A stretch of 64,000 bases of DNA from Pannonibacter sp. SL95 (GCF_026672425.1 NZ_JAPPRC010000004.1:800501-864500); one strand, 5' to 3'. Shown: positions 1 to 8,737, counted from the first letter of the stretch. A program made the numbers and translations. Notes: generated by a model not told the origin, from the sequence alone.

Positions 1-64
1 CCAGCAGCAGGGCAGCCACCTTCTGGGTTCCCTTGAGCGCCCGGGTTGGCAGCATGGTGTTCAT
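1..64 (-). CDS. fliG: flagellar motor switch protein FliG, N-terminal fragment cut by the window edge
   Basis: Reading leftwards from the ATG just upstream of fliN gives MNTMLPTRALKGTQKVAALLL, which matches the conserved FliG start, where a short leader is followed by a K-x-A-A-L-L-L helix. FliG forms the C-ring layer that contacts the MS ring and the stator MotA. Only about 21 codons are inside the window. An in-frame upstream ATG at position 82 is an alternative start. The position directly downstream of fliN in the same direction fits the fliM-fliN-fliG arrangement of rhizobial flagellar loci. The identification rests on this short stretch plus context. Confidence 0.75.
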   Translation of the reverse strand, partial: MNTMLPTRALKGTQKVAALLL

Positions 65-108
65 GGTCGCACTCGCAATCATGGGCCTCTGGTCTTTCAA
101 CGGACGGC

Positions 109-501
109 TCAGGCGTCCAGCAGGCTGTTCTGCGCGCTGATGATTTCCGTCAGCGACACGCCGAAGCGAGAGTTGTCGTCTTCCACGACCACCACTTCAC
201 CCCGGGCCACAACGCGGCCGTTGACCACGATGTCGACCGGTTCGCCGACGCGGTGATTGAGCGGAATGACGGCGCCACGGCCGAGCTTCAGCAGGTTCGC
301 CACCAGCATGGTCGCCGAGCCCAGCACCACCTGGATGTTCACCGGGATGCCGAGAATGGTGTCGAGGTTGCGGTCGTCGCCCATCAGGTCTTCCTGGGCA
401 ATCTTCGCGCCCTTGCGCTCTGCGCTCTCGACCTTGGCGAAATCGGCCTGGCTTGCCGACTTCACGCCGGCGCTGTCGAAGGTCTCGGTGGTCTTGCTCA
501 T
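109..501 (-). CDS. fliN: flagellar motor switch protein FliN
   Basis: A 130-residue protein whose C-terminal half (about residues 45-125) is a SpoA/FliN domain: ILGIPVNIQVVLG, then LLKLGRGAVIPLNHRVGEP and VVVEDDNSRFGVSLTEI. FliN is the most abundant protein of the cytoplasmic C-ring and, with FliM and FliG, sets rotation direction and helps dock export chaperones. The N-terminal 40 residues are a charged variable extension, usual in alphaproteobacteria. Its start codon overlaps the stop of the upstream coiled-coil gene (ATGA), so translation is probably coupled within a motA-fliM-x-fliN-fliG operon. Confidence 0.95.
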   Translation of the reverse strand: MSKTTETFDSAGVKSASQADFAKVESAERKGAKIAQEDLMGDDRNLDTILGIPVNIQVVLGSATMLVANLLKLGRGAVIPLNHRVGEPVDIVVNGRVVARGEVVVVEDDNSRFGVSLTEIISAQNSLLDA

Positions 502-1025
502 GTCAGGTCATCCTTGCGGTGCATGGAAACGGAACGGAACGGGCCGGTCGGCATGTCGTCGATGCGGTGGACGCGCATCTCGGTCGGGGGCGTCACGCCA
601 GACAGCAGCGGATCGGTGCGGCGGGCAGCGTCCTTGGAGGAGGCCGCGGCCGGGTCGGTGTCGGAGGGCGTGAACTGGCTTGCGGTCGGGCGGACAGCCA
701 GTTCGGCTGACAGCTGCTTCAGCTCGGCCTTCAGCACGGACTGCTGGCGCTTGGCCTCGCGGATCAGGCCGTCGATTTCGGCGATGAGGTCGCGGGCATC
801 ATCCATCCGCGAGCCAAGGGCATTGAGCACCTGGGCGCCGCGCACGTTGATTTCCTGGATCGACACTTCGATGCCGTCGAGGGCGAGGGCCGTCTGGTCG
901 AACACGCGCTGGTAGTCCGCATGATAGGAGCCAAGCCGCCGCAGTTCGCGGTACATGGTCACCATCTTGACGCTGGTGATCGCAAGCGCGATCAGCAGCA
1001 CCGCATCAACGAGATAGGAGATCAT
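498..1025 (-). CDS. single-pass membrane protein with coiled coil, flagellar operon
   Basis: A 175-residue protein with one N-terminal membrane segment (about residues 4-22), a basic stretch, and then a long helical, coiled-coil-like region (about residues 35-110) rich in heptad Leu/Ile, followed by a Ser/Asp/Ala-rich disordered tail. It sits between fliM and fliN, overlapping fliM by 20 bases and fliN by 4, so it is almost certainly made together with the switch proteins. Unnamed proteins of this layout (possibly the DUF6468 family) occur at this position in alphaproteobacterial flagellar operons. I do not recognise a defined function. A cytoplasmic membrane role at the basal body is inference from topology and context. 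Confidence 0.8.
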   Translation of the reverse strand: MISYLVDAVLLIALAITSVKMVTMYRELRRLGSYHADYQRVFDQTALALDGIEVSIQEINVRGAQVLNALGSRMDDARDLIAEIDGLIREAKRQQSVLKAELKQLSAELAVRPTASQFTPSDTDPAAASSKDAARRTDPLLSGVTPPTEMRVHRIDDMPTGPFRSVSMHRKDDLT

Positions 1026-1956
1026 CGACGATGTCCCTTTCCAGATGGATCAGGTCCTCGACCTGAAGGGTGTAGGAGCCGTCCAGTTGCCCGAGGCGGC
1101 AGTTGAAGATCGGCTGCTGGTTGCACTCCAGCTTCACCGGGCTGCGCGGCGTCGCCTGCAGCTCGATGACCTGCCCGACCTGCAGATTGGCGATGTCGCC
1201 AAGGCTCATTTCGCGCTCTTCCAGCACGGCCTGCAGCTTCACCTCGGTGCGCTGGATTTCGCTCTGGAAGTGCTGCGTCCACTGCTTGTCGCGGGTGGAC
1301 ATTTCGCCCGACAGAACCTGCGACAGCTTCTGCCGCAGCGGGTTCAGCGTCGAATGCGGCATGACCACGAAGATCTCGCCGCCGCGGCCAATCGCCTGCA
1401 GCAGCAGGCGGGCGATCACGGCCGGATTGTTGCGCCGGCCAATGATGGCAAAGTCCATGCGGCTCTCGACGCGCTCGATCTTGAGCGTCGTCTCGGCAAT
1501 CGGGCTGAAGGATTCCGCCAGCGCCTTTGCAGCCACCTCGAACACCGACCGCGCGATGCGTGTCTCGATCGAGGAGAACGGACGCTCCTCGTCCACCGGC
1601 GGCTCGGTGCCGTCAGCCCCGAACAGAACGTCGATCATCGTGAAGATGAAGTCCCGGTCGAAGCCGATCAGCATGCGGGTGTCGAGTTCCGGCGAATAAA
1701 GCACCGCAACAAGGGCATTCGCCTCATAGACGTCGAGCACGTCGCCGATCCGCTCGTTGTCGATGTTCGACACCGAGATGTAGGACGGCGAGGCCGACTT
1801 CTGGCGCATCGCATCGGCAAACACGCGGGCCATGCGGTCGAACAGCACCGGCAGCATCGGCAGTCGGTCGACGGAGATCCCGGCAGCATCCAGCAGGCGG
1901 TCGGTGATCTGGGCGCGTTCGCTCTGATAGGAAGGGGCGGTGTCCAGCATGGTCAT
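1006..1956 (-). CDS. fliM: flagellar motor switch protein FliM
   Basis: A 316-residue protein of the expected size. The middle CheC-like domain (about residues 50-230) shows [18 protein letters not shown] and the paired helix [22 protein letters not shown], and the C-terminal SpoA domain (about 240-310) carries [15 protein letters not shown]. FliM binds phospho-CheY in many bacteria and links FliG to FliN in the C-ring. Its start overlaps the stop of motA by four bases and its end overlaps the next gene, which indicates one transcript. The short N-terminus lacks an obvious classic LSQ(D/E)EID CheY-binding peptide, as is common for divergent alphaproteobacterial FliM. Confidence 0.95.
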   Translation of the reverse strand: MTMLDTAPSYQSERAQITDRLLDAAGISVDRLPMLPVLFDRMARVFADAMRQKSASPSYISVSNIDNERIGDVLDVYEANALVAVLYSPELDTRMLIGFDRDFIFTMIDVLFGADGTEPPVDEERPFSSIETRIARSVFEVAAKALAESFSPIAETTLKIERVESRMDFAIIGRRNNPAVIARLLLQAIGRGGEIFVVMPHSTLNPLRQKLSQVLSGEMSTRDKQWTQHFQSEIQRTEVKLQAVLEEREMSLGDIANLQVGQVIELQATPRSPVKLECNQQPIFNCRLGQLDGSYTLQVEDLIHLERDIVDDLLSR

Positions 1957-2849
1957 GCGGCTCCCTTCAGATCCTGAACACCTTCGGCTGCATGGCCACC
2001 GGAGTTCATGGTCTCGTTCTCAACTTCGTCGATGGTCGGGCGGTCATAGGCAGAGATCGTCTTGCGGCCATGTTCCAGGGCGACCTGCGGCGGGGCGCCG
2101 TTCATGAAGGCCAGCAGCGACTGCTTGACGATGATGTAGGGCCGCAGCCGCGCCTCACGCACGCCCTTCACCTTATGCGCCACCGGGGCGACCAGGGCGT
2201 AGGACAGGAAGATGCCGACAAAGGTGCCCACCAGCGCCGCTCCGATCAGCGAACCGAGGATCTGCGGTGACTGGTCGATGGCACCCATCGCCTTGATCAC
2301 GCCGAGAACCGCAGCCACGATGCCGATGGCGGGCAGCGCTTCGGCCAGGGCAGAGAGCGCATAGTAGGGCTTCATCTGGTCGCGGTGGATGGTCTGCAGC
2401 TCTTCATCCATCAGCGCTTCGATCTCATGCGCCCTTGCGTTGCCGACGATGATCAGGCGGAAATAGTCGCAGACGAAGGTCGACAGGCCGCGGTTGCGAT
2501 AGACCGTCGGGAAAGCGCGGAAGATCTCGGACTCCTGCGGATTCTCGATATGCGGCTCGACCTCGTTGCGGCCCTTGGAGCGCAACTCGCGCATCAGCGC
2601 ATAGAGCAGCGCCAGCACGTCGAGGTAGTCGCGCTTCTTCGGGATGGAATTGAACAGCGCTTCGCGGGTGGCCCGCAGCGTGTCGACGATCGACTTCATC
2701 GGATTGGCGACGAAGAACGTGCCGATGGCGATACCGATGATGATCACCAGTTCCCAGGGTTGCCAGAGAACGGTCACCTTGCCGCCGAGGGCGGAGAACC
2801 CGCCGATCAGCGAAACGGCGGCGATGATCAGACCCAGAATGATTGTCAC
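1953..2849 (-). CDS. motA: flagellar motor stator protein MotA
   Basis: Four membrane segments with two near the N-terminus ([33 protein letters not shown]), a large cytoplasmic loop with charged residues that contacts FliG, and two C-terminal segments ([41 protein letters not shown]) typical of MotA. It conducts protons together with MotB, whose gene is not in this window. The GTG start at 2849 is chosen because a good ribosome site (AAGGAG, 7 bases upstream) precedes it and it gives the usual MotA N-terminus; longer starts have no support. It is the first gene of the leftward operon with fliM and fliN. Confidence 0.95.
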   Translation of the reverse strand: MTIILGLIIAAVSLIGGFSALGGKVTVLWQPWELVIIIGIAIGTFFVANPMKSIVDTLRATREALFNSIPKKRDYLDVLALLYALMRELRSKGRNEVEPHIENPQESEIFRAFPTVYRNRGLSTFVCDYFRLIIVGNARAHEIEALMDEELQTIHRDQMKPYYALSALAEALPAIGIVAAVLGVIKAMGAIDQSPQILGSLIGAALVGTFVGIFLSYALVAPVAHKVKGVREARLRPYIIVKQSLLAFMNGAPPQVALEHGRKTISAYDRPTIDEVENETMNSGGHAAEGVQDLKGAA

Positions 2850-3037
2850 CTGGCAGCTCCTTGCCGGTTGCATGTTTCATGTCGATGTCTGGAGGCTAGG
2901 AGGCGAGGCTTGCCTGAGGCTGTCCGGTTTTTCGCCGGCTTCAAGCAGATTTGGACCAGCCCGGCGCAAGCCTCGGTCCGCAGATTGGGGTCATCAAAAG
3001 GACGGGCGCGCTGCGCCTTCACAGATGGACCCAGCCG

Positions 3038-3826
3038 ATGATCAGCACATTGCTGCAGTACCAGATGGTGACGGGCGACCTCAGCCGGTCCCTCAAGCTT
3101 ACGGCCAAGGAGCCGCAGGTTGCCCGCGAGAGTGCGAAGTATCTGAAGGAAATCGGCTCGATCAAAAGCATCGACGAGTTCCTGAAGAACGACGAGGTCT
3201 TCTCCTTCGCCATGAAGGCCATGGGCCTGGGCGACATGGCCTATGCCAAGGGCCTGATGCGGAAGGTTCTCGAAGGCGGTGTCGATTCCCGCACCTCCTA
3301 TGCAAACCGGATGGCCGACAAGCGCTATGCCGAGTTCGTGAAGGTCTTCAATTTCGCCCGCTACGGCGCGACCACGACCACCTTCAGCCGGACGCAGAAG
3401 CCCATCGTCGATGCCTATGTCCGCCAGACGCTGGAAGTCAAAAGCGGCCAGAGCAACGAGGCCGTGCGGCTGGCGCTGTATTTTTCGCGCAAGGCCGCCA
3501 CGCTGAAGAACTCCTACGAGGTTCTCGCTGACCGGGCGCTGCAACAGGTGGTGCTGACCTCGCTCGGTCTGCCCAAGGAGTTTGCCTCCGCCAACATCGA
3601 CAAGCAGGCCGCGGTCATCACCAACCGGGTGAAGTTCGAGGACTTCAAGGACCCGGCCAAGCTCGACACGTTCCTGAAGCGCTTCGCCACCATGTGGGAC
3701 CTGCAGAATGGCGGGCCGCAAGCCGCCGCGTCCCCGGCAGTCATCCTGAACACCGGCGGCACGCCCGGTGGCATTGGCCAGGATCTCCTGGCCCGCATCC
3801 AGTCCTTCAAGCTTGGCGGGTTCTGA
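3038..3826 (+). CDS. DUF1217 family flagellar protein
   Basis: A 262-residue, soluble, Lys-rich helical protein beginning MISTLLQYQMVTGDLSRSLK. It contains the pattern of DUF1217 proteins, a family found in rhizobial flagellar loci next to flgF: repeated F-x-(K)-x-F(N)-F-A-R-Y-G-like blocks (VKVFNFARYG; LKRFATMWDL) and a long helical body. No signal peptide or membrane segment. The gene is divergent from motA (188 bases between starts) and only 5 bases upstream of flgF, so it opens the plus-strand flagellar operon. Its biochemical role is not established; a part in rod, hook or export assembly is inference from location. Confidence 0.85.
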   Translation: MISTLLQYQMVTGDLSRSLKLTAKEPQVARESAKYLKEIGSIKSIDEFLKNDEVFSFAMKAMGLGDMAYAKGLMRKVLEGGVDSRTSYANRMADKRYAEFVKVFNFARYGATTTTFSRTQKPIVDAYVRQTLEVKSGQSNEAVRLALYFSRKAATLKNSYEVLADRALQQVVLTSLGLPKEFASANIDKQAAVITNRVKFEDFKDPAKLDTFLKRFATMWDLQNGGPQAAASPAVILNTGGTPGGIGQDLLARIQSFKLGGF

Positions 3827-3831
3827 ACACC

Positions 3832-4557
3832 ATGCAGTCAGCTCTTTATGTTGCCCTCTCCGCGCAGGTCGCCCTGTCCAACCGCCTCGACACGGTTGCC
3901 CGCAACCTCGCCAATATGAACACCGTCGGCTACCGCGCCGATGAGGTGAAATTCTCCGAGATGCTGTCCAAGGCAGCGCAGGATCCGGTCAGTTTCGCCA
4001 GCATGGGCGAAACCTTCATCTCGCGCCAGACCGGCGGACTGACCCGCACCGACAATGCCCTCGACGTTGCTGTCGAAGGGGAAGGCTGGCTCGCCATCCG
4101 CGTCGGCCAGGATGTCGCCTACACCCGGGACGGGCGTATGCAGATCGACACGGACGGCGTCCTGCGCACCCTCAACGGCTATGACGTCCTCGATGCCGGC
4201 GGCCTGCCGATCCAGCTCAACCCCGACAACGGCCTGCCGAACATCGGCCGCGACGGGGCCATCACCCAGGGCGAGGAGCAGGTAGGATCCATCGGTCTGT
4301 TCCGCATTCCGGACGATGCGAAACTGCGCCGCTTCGAGAACTCGGCCGTCATGCCGGATCGTCCGGCAGAGCCGATCCAGGAATTCGTCCAGGACGGTGT
4401 GGTCCAGGGCTTCACCGAGACTGCGAACATCAATCCGATCCGCGAAATGACCAAGCTCATCATGCTGACCCGCGCGTTTGATGCGGCCTCGAAGATGATC
4501 GAGACCAGCAACGATTCCCAGGGTCTCGCCGTCCGCGATCTCGGCGAAAGCGCCTGA
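3832..4557 (+). CDS. flgF: flagellar basal-body rod protein FlgF
   Basis: A 241-residue axial protein. The N-terminus has the rod-family motif ANMNTVGYRADEVKF after a short amphipathic helix, and the C-terminus has the matching helix with NINPIREMTKLIMLTRAFD, so both ends can form the coiled coil of rod proteins. The centre (VEGEGWLAIRVGQDVAYTRDGR) is the FlgF/FlgG D1 region. It is a little shorter than FlgG, which fits FlgF, a proximal-rod subunit exported by the flagellar type III system. The ATG is 2 bases past the upstream stop, and fliI follows after 44 bases. Confidence 0.93.
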   Translation: MQSALYVALSAQVALSNRLDTVARNLANMNTVGYRADEVKFSEMLSKAAQDPVSFASMGETFISRQTGGLTRTDNALDVAVEGEGWLAIRVGQDVAYTRDGRMQIDTDGVLRTLNGYDVLDAGGLPIQLNPDNGLPNIGRDGAITQGEEQVGSIGLFRIPDDAKLRRFENSAVMPDRPAEPIQEFVQDGVVQGFTETANINPIREMTKLIMLTRAFDAASKMIETSNDSQGLAVRDLGESA

Positions 4558-4601
4558 CACACGGCTGGTTTCGGCACACACGCATCTGGATCAGGATTGT
4601 C

Positions 4602-5927
4602 ATGAACGCACTCGACCGGCTCGCCTTCGCCATCGCTGCCGCCACCAAGGAAGTCGACCCGGTCCGGGTCGGCGGCCGGGTTACCCAGGTCACGCCGAGT
4701 GCGATCCGCGTCAGTGGCCTGTCGAAGATGGTGTGCCTCGGCGATCTCGTCACGCTCTCCGGCAAGACGGGCGAGCGGCGCGGCGAGATCATTCGCCTCG
4801 ACGAGCAGGACGTCATGGTCAAGCCCTTCGAGCCCCATGCCGACATCGGCATCGGCGCAAGGGCCTATCGCAAGGGGGCTCTGACCGTGCATCCCCATGT
4901 CAGCTGGAAAGGCCGCGTCGTCGATGCGCTGGGCCAGCCCGCCGATAATCTCGGCCCCTTGCACAATGGCCCCCAGGCTGTCCCGCTCGACGGCGAGCCG
5001 CCGCAGATGCTGGAACGCGGGCGTGTGCGCAAGCCGGTTCGGACCGGCGTCAAGGTGATCGACCTGTTCACTCCGCTCTGCGTTGGCCAGCGCGTCGGCG
5101 TCTTTGCCGGGTCAGGGGTCGGCAAGTCCACCCTTCTGGCCATGCTGGCCGGATCCGACGACTTCGACACCGTGGTTGTAGGACTTGTCGGTGAGCGTGG
5201 CCGCGAGGTGCGCGAATTCGTCGAGGACGTTCTGGGAAAGGCGCTTGAGCGCTCGGTCGTGGTTGTGGCGACGGGTGATGAAAGCGCCATGATGCGCCGC
5301 CTCGCGCCCCGCACGGCCATGAGCGTCGCTGAGTATTTCCGCGGCCTCGGCGACTCGGTTCTGCTCATCATCGACTCCGCTACCCGCTTTGCCCATGCCG
5401 CCCGCGATGTCTCGATGGCGGCCGGTGAACCGCCCGTCGCCCGGGGATACACGCCATCCGTCTTCTCGGACCTCACCCGTCTGCTCGAGCGCGCTGGTCC
5501 TGGCCCGGAAGGAGAGGGCGCAATCACCGGCATCTTCTCGGTTCTCGTCGACGGTGATGACCACAACGACCCGGTTGCGGATACGACACGCGGCGTTCTC
5601 GATGGTCACATCGTGCTGGACCGCGCGATCGCTGATGCGGGCCGCTACCCTGCCGTCAATGTTCTGGGGTCCGTCTCTCGCCTGTCGCAGCACGCCTGGT
5701 CCGCCGAGGAACGCGAACTGATCATGCGCCTGAAAGCGATGATCTCCCGCTATGAGGACACCCGGGATCTGCGCCTGATGGGCGGCTATCAGCCGGGCAG
5801 CGATGCAGGCCTCGACAAGGCCTGCCAGCTGGTGCCGAAGATTTATGAGTTCCTCCGCCAGGACGCCCAGTCGCGTCAGGTGGGAGATCCCTTTACGGAA
5901 CTTGCCCGCGCGCTCTCGCAGAACTGA
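4602..5927 (+). CDS. fliI: flagellum-specific ATP synthase FliI
   Basis: A 441-residue F1-beta-like ATPase of standard length. It shows the Walker A loop GSGVGKST at about residues 171-178, the Walker B region SVLLIIDSATRFAHAARD, the FliI/YscN signature GEPPVARGYTPSVF and the lid SVLVDGDDHNDPVAD. It hexamerises at the export gate in the cytoplasm and unloads chaperone-substrate complexes for flagellar export. It is the last gene of the DUF1217-flgF-fliI group seen here; a 340-base AT-rich gap follows. Confidence 0.97.
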   Translation: MNALDRLAFAIAAATKEVDPVRVGGRVTQVTPSAIRVSGLSKMVCLGDLVTLSGKTGERRGEIIRLDEQDVMVKPFEPHADIGIGARAYRKGALTVHPHVSWKGRVVDALGQPADNLGPLHNGPQAVPLDGEPPQMLERGRVRKPVRTGVKVIDLFTPLCVGQRVGVFAGSGVGKSTLLAMLAGSDDFDTVVVGLVGERGREVREFVEDVLGKALERSVVVVATGDESAMMRRLAPRTAMSVAEYFRGLGDSVLLIIDSATRFAHAARDVSMAAGEPPVARGYTPSVFSDLTRLLERAGPGPEGEGAITGIFSVLVDGDDHNDPVADTTRGVLDGHIVLDRAIADAGRYPAVNVLGSVSRLSQHAWSAEERELIMRLKAMISRYEDTRDLRLMGGYQPGSDAGLDKACQLVPKIYEFLRQDAQSRQVGDPFTELARALSQN

Positions 5928-6266
5928 CACCTTTCAATCGCAGCTCCCGAACCGGCCAAGGTGCAGCGAACCTGCGGGGCTCGGCCGCTGCCGTGTCAAA
6001 TCACCTTGCAAGTTAAGCGAAGTCGACATATATCTCATTGCAAAGCGCCGTCAGTTTTCAGGTTCTTTCCGGCGAATTTCGAGTAATTTTTGCGCTCAAT
6101 TCATCTAAAATTTTAAAGTCAAAGAATTAAGTAATATTGAGTATCGACGAATTACCATTCGTAACCGATGAATTAATCTGCAGTCCGGCCTGAGCTGCGT
6201 GATGTTTGACCTGGCGTTGATGAACAAATAGAAATTCATCAACAAGGCTGTGCTGGGGACAACACC
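5928..6266 (+). promoter_or_regulatory. AT-rich intergenic region upstream of ftcR
   Basis: This 339-base stretch has no coding signal. From about 6040 it becomes markedly AT-rich compared with its neighbours, and it contains a perfect inverted repeat CGAAT-4-ATTCG at 6148-6161 followed by a related GATGAATTAATC. It is the only promoter space available to ftcR, so at least one promoter and probably an operator lie here. No clear intrinsic terminator for fliI was found. The regulator that would bind the repeat is unknown. Confidence 0.45.
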
Positions 6267-6995
6267 ATGTTTGTAATCGTAGATGAGCGAGAGATCGTGA
6301 CGGCGGGATACGCCTCCGGCTTCGAGCGCGAGGGCTTTGCGTGCCTGGCGCTGACGCCGCAGGAGCTGCCGGAATGGGTGAAAACCGCGTCAGAAGATGA
6401 TCTGGCCTCGATCGAAGCCTTCCTGCTTGGTGAGTGCGCTGAGCGCCCCGATTTTCCACGCCTCATCCGGACTTACTGCGATCAGGCGCCCGTGATGGCG
6501 CTGGATGAGCGTCCGAGCCTCGATCAGACGCTGGAGCTGTTTGCCTGCGGCGTCGACGATGTGCTGCGCAAGCCGGTCCATGTCCGCGAAATTTTGGCTC
6601 GCGTCGGCGCCATTCGCCGGCGCACCATGGCGGAAGCCGATAACCTTGAGATCGGCCGTATCCGCGTCTTCTTCGATGGCCGCGACCCGATCATCGCCGG
6701 CGAAGTCTTTGAACTGCCGCGCCGTGAACGCCGCATTCTTGAGTATCTCGCCCGCAACCACGGCCGGCGCGTCACCAAGACCCAGATCTACAACGCAGTC
6801 TACGGCCTCATGAATGAAGAGGTCGATGAATGCGTCGTCGAAAGCCATGTGTCCAAGCTGCGCAAGAAGCTGAAGGATCGGCTGGGCTATGACCCGATCG
6901 AATCCAAACGCTACATCGGCTACATGCTGAAGGCACAAGCCCAGGAAGCTCCGGTCCGCATCAGCGAGACCCGCCGCGTCCTCGAGCGGGTCTGA
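6267..6995 (+). CDS. ftcR: flagellar transcriptional regulator FtcR (OmpR-type, orphan)
   Basis: A 242-residue two-domain regulator. The N-terminal part (about 1-120) is a degenerate receiver-like domain starting MFVIVDEREIVTAGY and ending in CGVDDVLRKPVHVREILAR. The C-terminal part (about 135-225) is an OmpR/PhoB winged helix: FELPRRERRILEYLARNHGR, then VVESHVSKLRKKLKDRLGYDPIESKRYIGYML. FtcR is the class-II flagellar activator described in Brucella and relatives (Rem in Sinorhizobium). No sensor kinase is adjacent, as expected for this orphan regulator. The gene is followed by a strong intrinsic terminator, so it is transcribed alone or as the end of the flagellar block. Confidence 0.88.
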   Translation: MFVIVDEREIVTAGYASGFEREGFACLALTPQELPEWVKTASEDDLASIEAFLLGECAERPDFPRLIRTYCDQAPVMALDERPSLDQTLELFACGVDDVLRKPVHVREILARVGAIRRRTMAEADNLEIGRIRVFFDGRDPIIAGEVFELPRRERRILEYLARNHGRRVTKTQIYNAVYGLMNEEVDECVVESHVSKLRKKLKDRLGYDPIESKRYIGYMLKAQAQEAPVRISETRRVLERV

Positions 6996-7031
6996 TCCCG
7001 TTTCCTTATCCTGACAGCCTCTATCACTTTT

Positions 7032-7069
7032 GCCCGGATCGTTCCCGCGAACAGTCCGGGCATTTTTTT
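7032..7069 (+). terminator. intrinsic terminator after ftcR
   Basis: A perfect 7-bp stem (GCCCGGA at 7032 pairing with TCCGGGC ending 7061) encloses a 16-base loop and is followed by A and seven T residues (7063-7069). It is a typical rho-independent terminator that separates ftcR from the arsenic operon. Confidence 0.9.
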
Positions 7070-7081
7070 GTCGCAATATAT

Positions 7082-7105
7082 CAAAATATCGAGTAATCTC
7101 GAAAT
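7082..7105 (+). promoter_or_regulatory. candidate ArsR operator
   Basis: Just ahead of the arsR start codon lies TCGAG-4-CTCGA (7089-7102) inside an AT-rich flank with ATAT on both sides. Autoregulated arsR genes carry such dyads over their promoter or start region, so this is a likely ArsR binding site. Position and symmetry are seen; binding is inference. Confidence 0.5.
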
Positions 7106-7438
7106 ATGGAAAAGAAAACTGCTTTGGATGCCCTCGCTGCCCTCTCGCAGGAGACCCGTCTCGATGTCTTTCGTCTGCTGGTCAAGGCTGGCGCGGATGG
7201 CATGCAGGCTGGTGAGATCGCTGAGGCCTTGAGTGTGCGCCAGAACACGCTGTCCGCCAATCTGTCCATCCTTGTTGCGGCTGGTTTGCTGCGCAACCAG
7301 CGCGAAGGCCGGGCGATCCGGTACTTCGCCGACATGGATGGCATGCAGGCCCTTCTCGGGTTCCTCATGCAGGACTGTTGCGGCGGCAAGCCGGAACTGT
7401 GTCAACCGTTGATCCGTCAGGTCGCCTGCGCCTGCTGA
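7106..7438 (+). CDS. arsR: arsenic-responsive repressor ArsR
   Basis: A 110-residue ArsR/SmtB winged-helix protein: LAALSQETRLDVFRLLVKAG, recognition helix SVRQNTLSANLSILVAAGLL and wing REGRAIRYFAD. The C-terminus is cysteine-rich (DCCGGKPELC and ACAC), which is the arsenite-sensing arrangement of the Acidithiobacillus/rhizobial ArsR type, in which the cysteines lie near the C-terminus rather than in the DNA-binding helix. It should repress its own operon arsR-arsC-aqpS until As(III) or Sb(III) binds. arsC begins 10 bases downstream. Confidence 0.92.
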   Translation: MEKKTALDALAALSQETRLDVFRLLVKAGADGMQAGEIAEALSVRQNTLSANLSILVAAGLLRNQREGRAIRYFADMDGMQALLGFLMQDCCGGKPELCQPLIRQVACAC

Positions 7439-7448
7439 AGGGGGAATC

Positions 7449-7952
7449 ATGTCTCACGTCTACAACGTCCTGTTTCTCTGCACGGGCAATTCCGCCCGCT
7501 CCATCCTTGCCGAGTCCATCCTGACCCAGGAAGGCAAAGGCCGCTTCCGCGCGTTTTCGGCAGGCTCTCAGCCCAAGGGCGAGGTCCATCCCATGTCGCT
7601 GCAATTGCTGCAGAAGCTCGGGCACGACACCGCCTTTGCCCGCTCTAAGAGCTGGGATGAGTTCGCTGTGCCGGGCGCGCCGAAGATGGATTTCGTCTTC
7701 ACCGTATGCGACTCGGCTGCAGCGGAAGCCTGCCCGGTCTGGCCGGGCCAGCCGATGACGGCCCACTGGGGTGTAGCCGATCCGGCTGCCGCGACCGGTT
7801 CCGAGGCAGACCGCATGCTGGCCTTCGCCGAAGCCTTCCGCATGCTTCGCAACCGCATTTCGATCTTCGCCAACCTGCCGCTCGGTACGCTGGACCAGAT
7901 GTCGCTGCAGCAGAAGCTGAAAGACATCGGCACTGGTACGGCGGCTGACTGA
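7449..7952 (+). CDS. arsC: arsenate reductase ArsC (low-molecular-weight phosphatase type)
   Basis: A 167-residue protein with the P-loop CTGNSARS near residues 12-19 (C-x5-R phosphatase signature), followed by SILAESILTQEGKG. This is the thioredoxin-type ArsC family derived from low-molecular-weight tyrosine phosphatases. A further cysteine pair used in the disulfide relay is plausible at C80 and C88 (VCDSAAAEACPVW). The enzyme reduces arsenate to arsenite in the cytoplasm, which the adjacent aquaglyceroporin can then release. It lies between arsR and aqpS in one operon. Confidence 0.93.
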   Translation: MSHVYNVLFLCTGNSARSILAESILTQEGKGRFRAFSAGSQPKGEVHPMSLQLLQKLGHDTAFARSKSWDEFAVPGAPKMDFVFTVCDSAAAEACPVWPGQPMTAHWGVADPAAATGSEADRMLAFAEAFRMLRNRISIFANLPLGTLDQMSLQQKLKDIGTGTAAD

Positions 7953-8059
7953 TCACGGCTTGCGTCGCGCGCGGGCTTCCCTCACCTCGATACGTCAAGC
8001 CATTCCGCGCGCTCATGGAAGCCCGGGATGGCCTGGCTGCGCTTCACTGGAGCGACATC

Positions 8060-8728
8060 TTGCAGTTCAATCTCTCTCGCCGGCTTCTGGCCGAGGCGCT
8101 GGGCACCGCCATTCTCGTCGCAACTGTCGTCGGATCGGGCATCATGGCCGACCGGCTGAGCGATGATGTTGCCGTCTCCCTGCTTGGCAACACACTGCCG
8201 ACCGGGGCCATTCTCGTCGTGCTGATCACCTGCCTTGGTCCGGTTTCCGGCGCGCATTTCAACCCGGCAGTCTCGCTGGTTTTCGCCTTGCGCGGCGAGC
8301 TGAAGGCATCCGAGGCCGGTCTCTATACGGTTGCGCAGATTCTTGGTGGCTGCGTCGGCACGATCCTCGCGCATGCGATGTTCGAGCTGCCTCTCGTGGA
8401 CGCCTCGCAAACCATTCGCACGGGCGGCGCGCAATGGCTGGCTGAAGCGGTTGCGACCTTCGGTCTGCTGTTCACGATCCTGTTCGGCCTGCGGTTCAAG
8501 TCCGACGCCATTCCCGTCCTGGTCGGTCTCTACATCACCGCCGCGTACTGGTTCACGGCCTCGACCAGCTTTGCCAACCCGGCGGTTGCCATCGCCCGCT
8601 CCCTCACCGACACGTTCTCGGGCATACGTCCGCTTGACCTTCCCGGCTTCATCCTGGCCGAGGTGGCGGGTGCGGTGCTGGCGCTGGCCTTTGCCACCTG
8701 GTTCTTGGGCGGACGGCGGCAGGCCTGA
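8060..8728 (+). CDS. aqpS: aquaglyceroporin AqpS-like arsenite channel
   Basis: A MIP-family channel of about 222 residues with six membrane helices. It has both NPA half-helices: GAHFNPAVS near the N-terminal third and FANPAVAIAR near the C-terminal third. In Sinorhizobium meliloti, aqpS replaces an arsenite pump and lets As(III) made by ArsC leave by diffusion; the same arsR-arsC neighbours here support that role. The start is taken as TTG at 8060 because GGAG lies 7 bases upstream and the helix begins soon after. An ATG at 8015 would add 15 residues but has no ribosome site. No arsB, acr3 or arsH is in the window. Confidence 0.85.
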   Translation: MQFNLSRRLLAEALGTAILVATVVGSGIMADRLSDDVAVSLLGNTLPTGAILVVLITCLGPVSGAHFNPAVSLVFALRGELKASEAGLYTVAQILGGCVGTILAHAMFELPLVDASQTIRTGGAQWLAEAVATFGLLFTILFGLRFKSDAIPVLVGLYITAAYWFTASTSFANPAVAIARSLTDTFSGIRPLDLPGFILAEVAGAVLALAFATWFLGGRRQA

Positions 8729-8737
8729 TCCCTCCCT

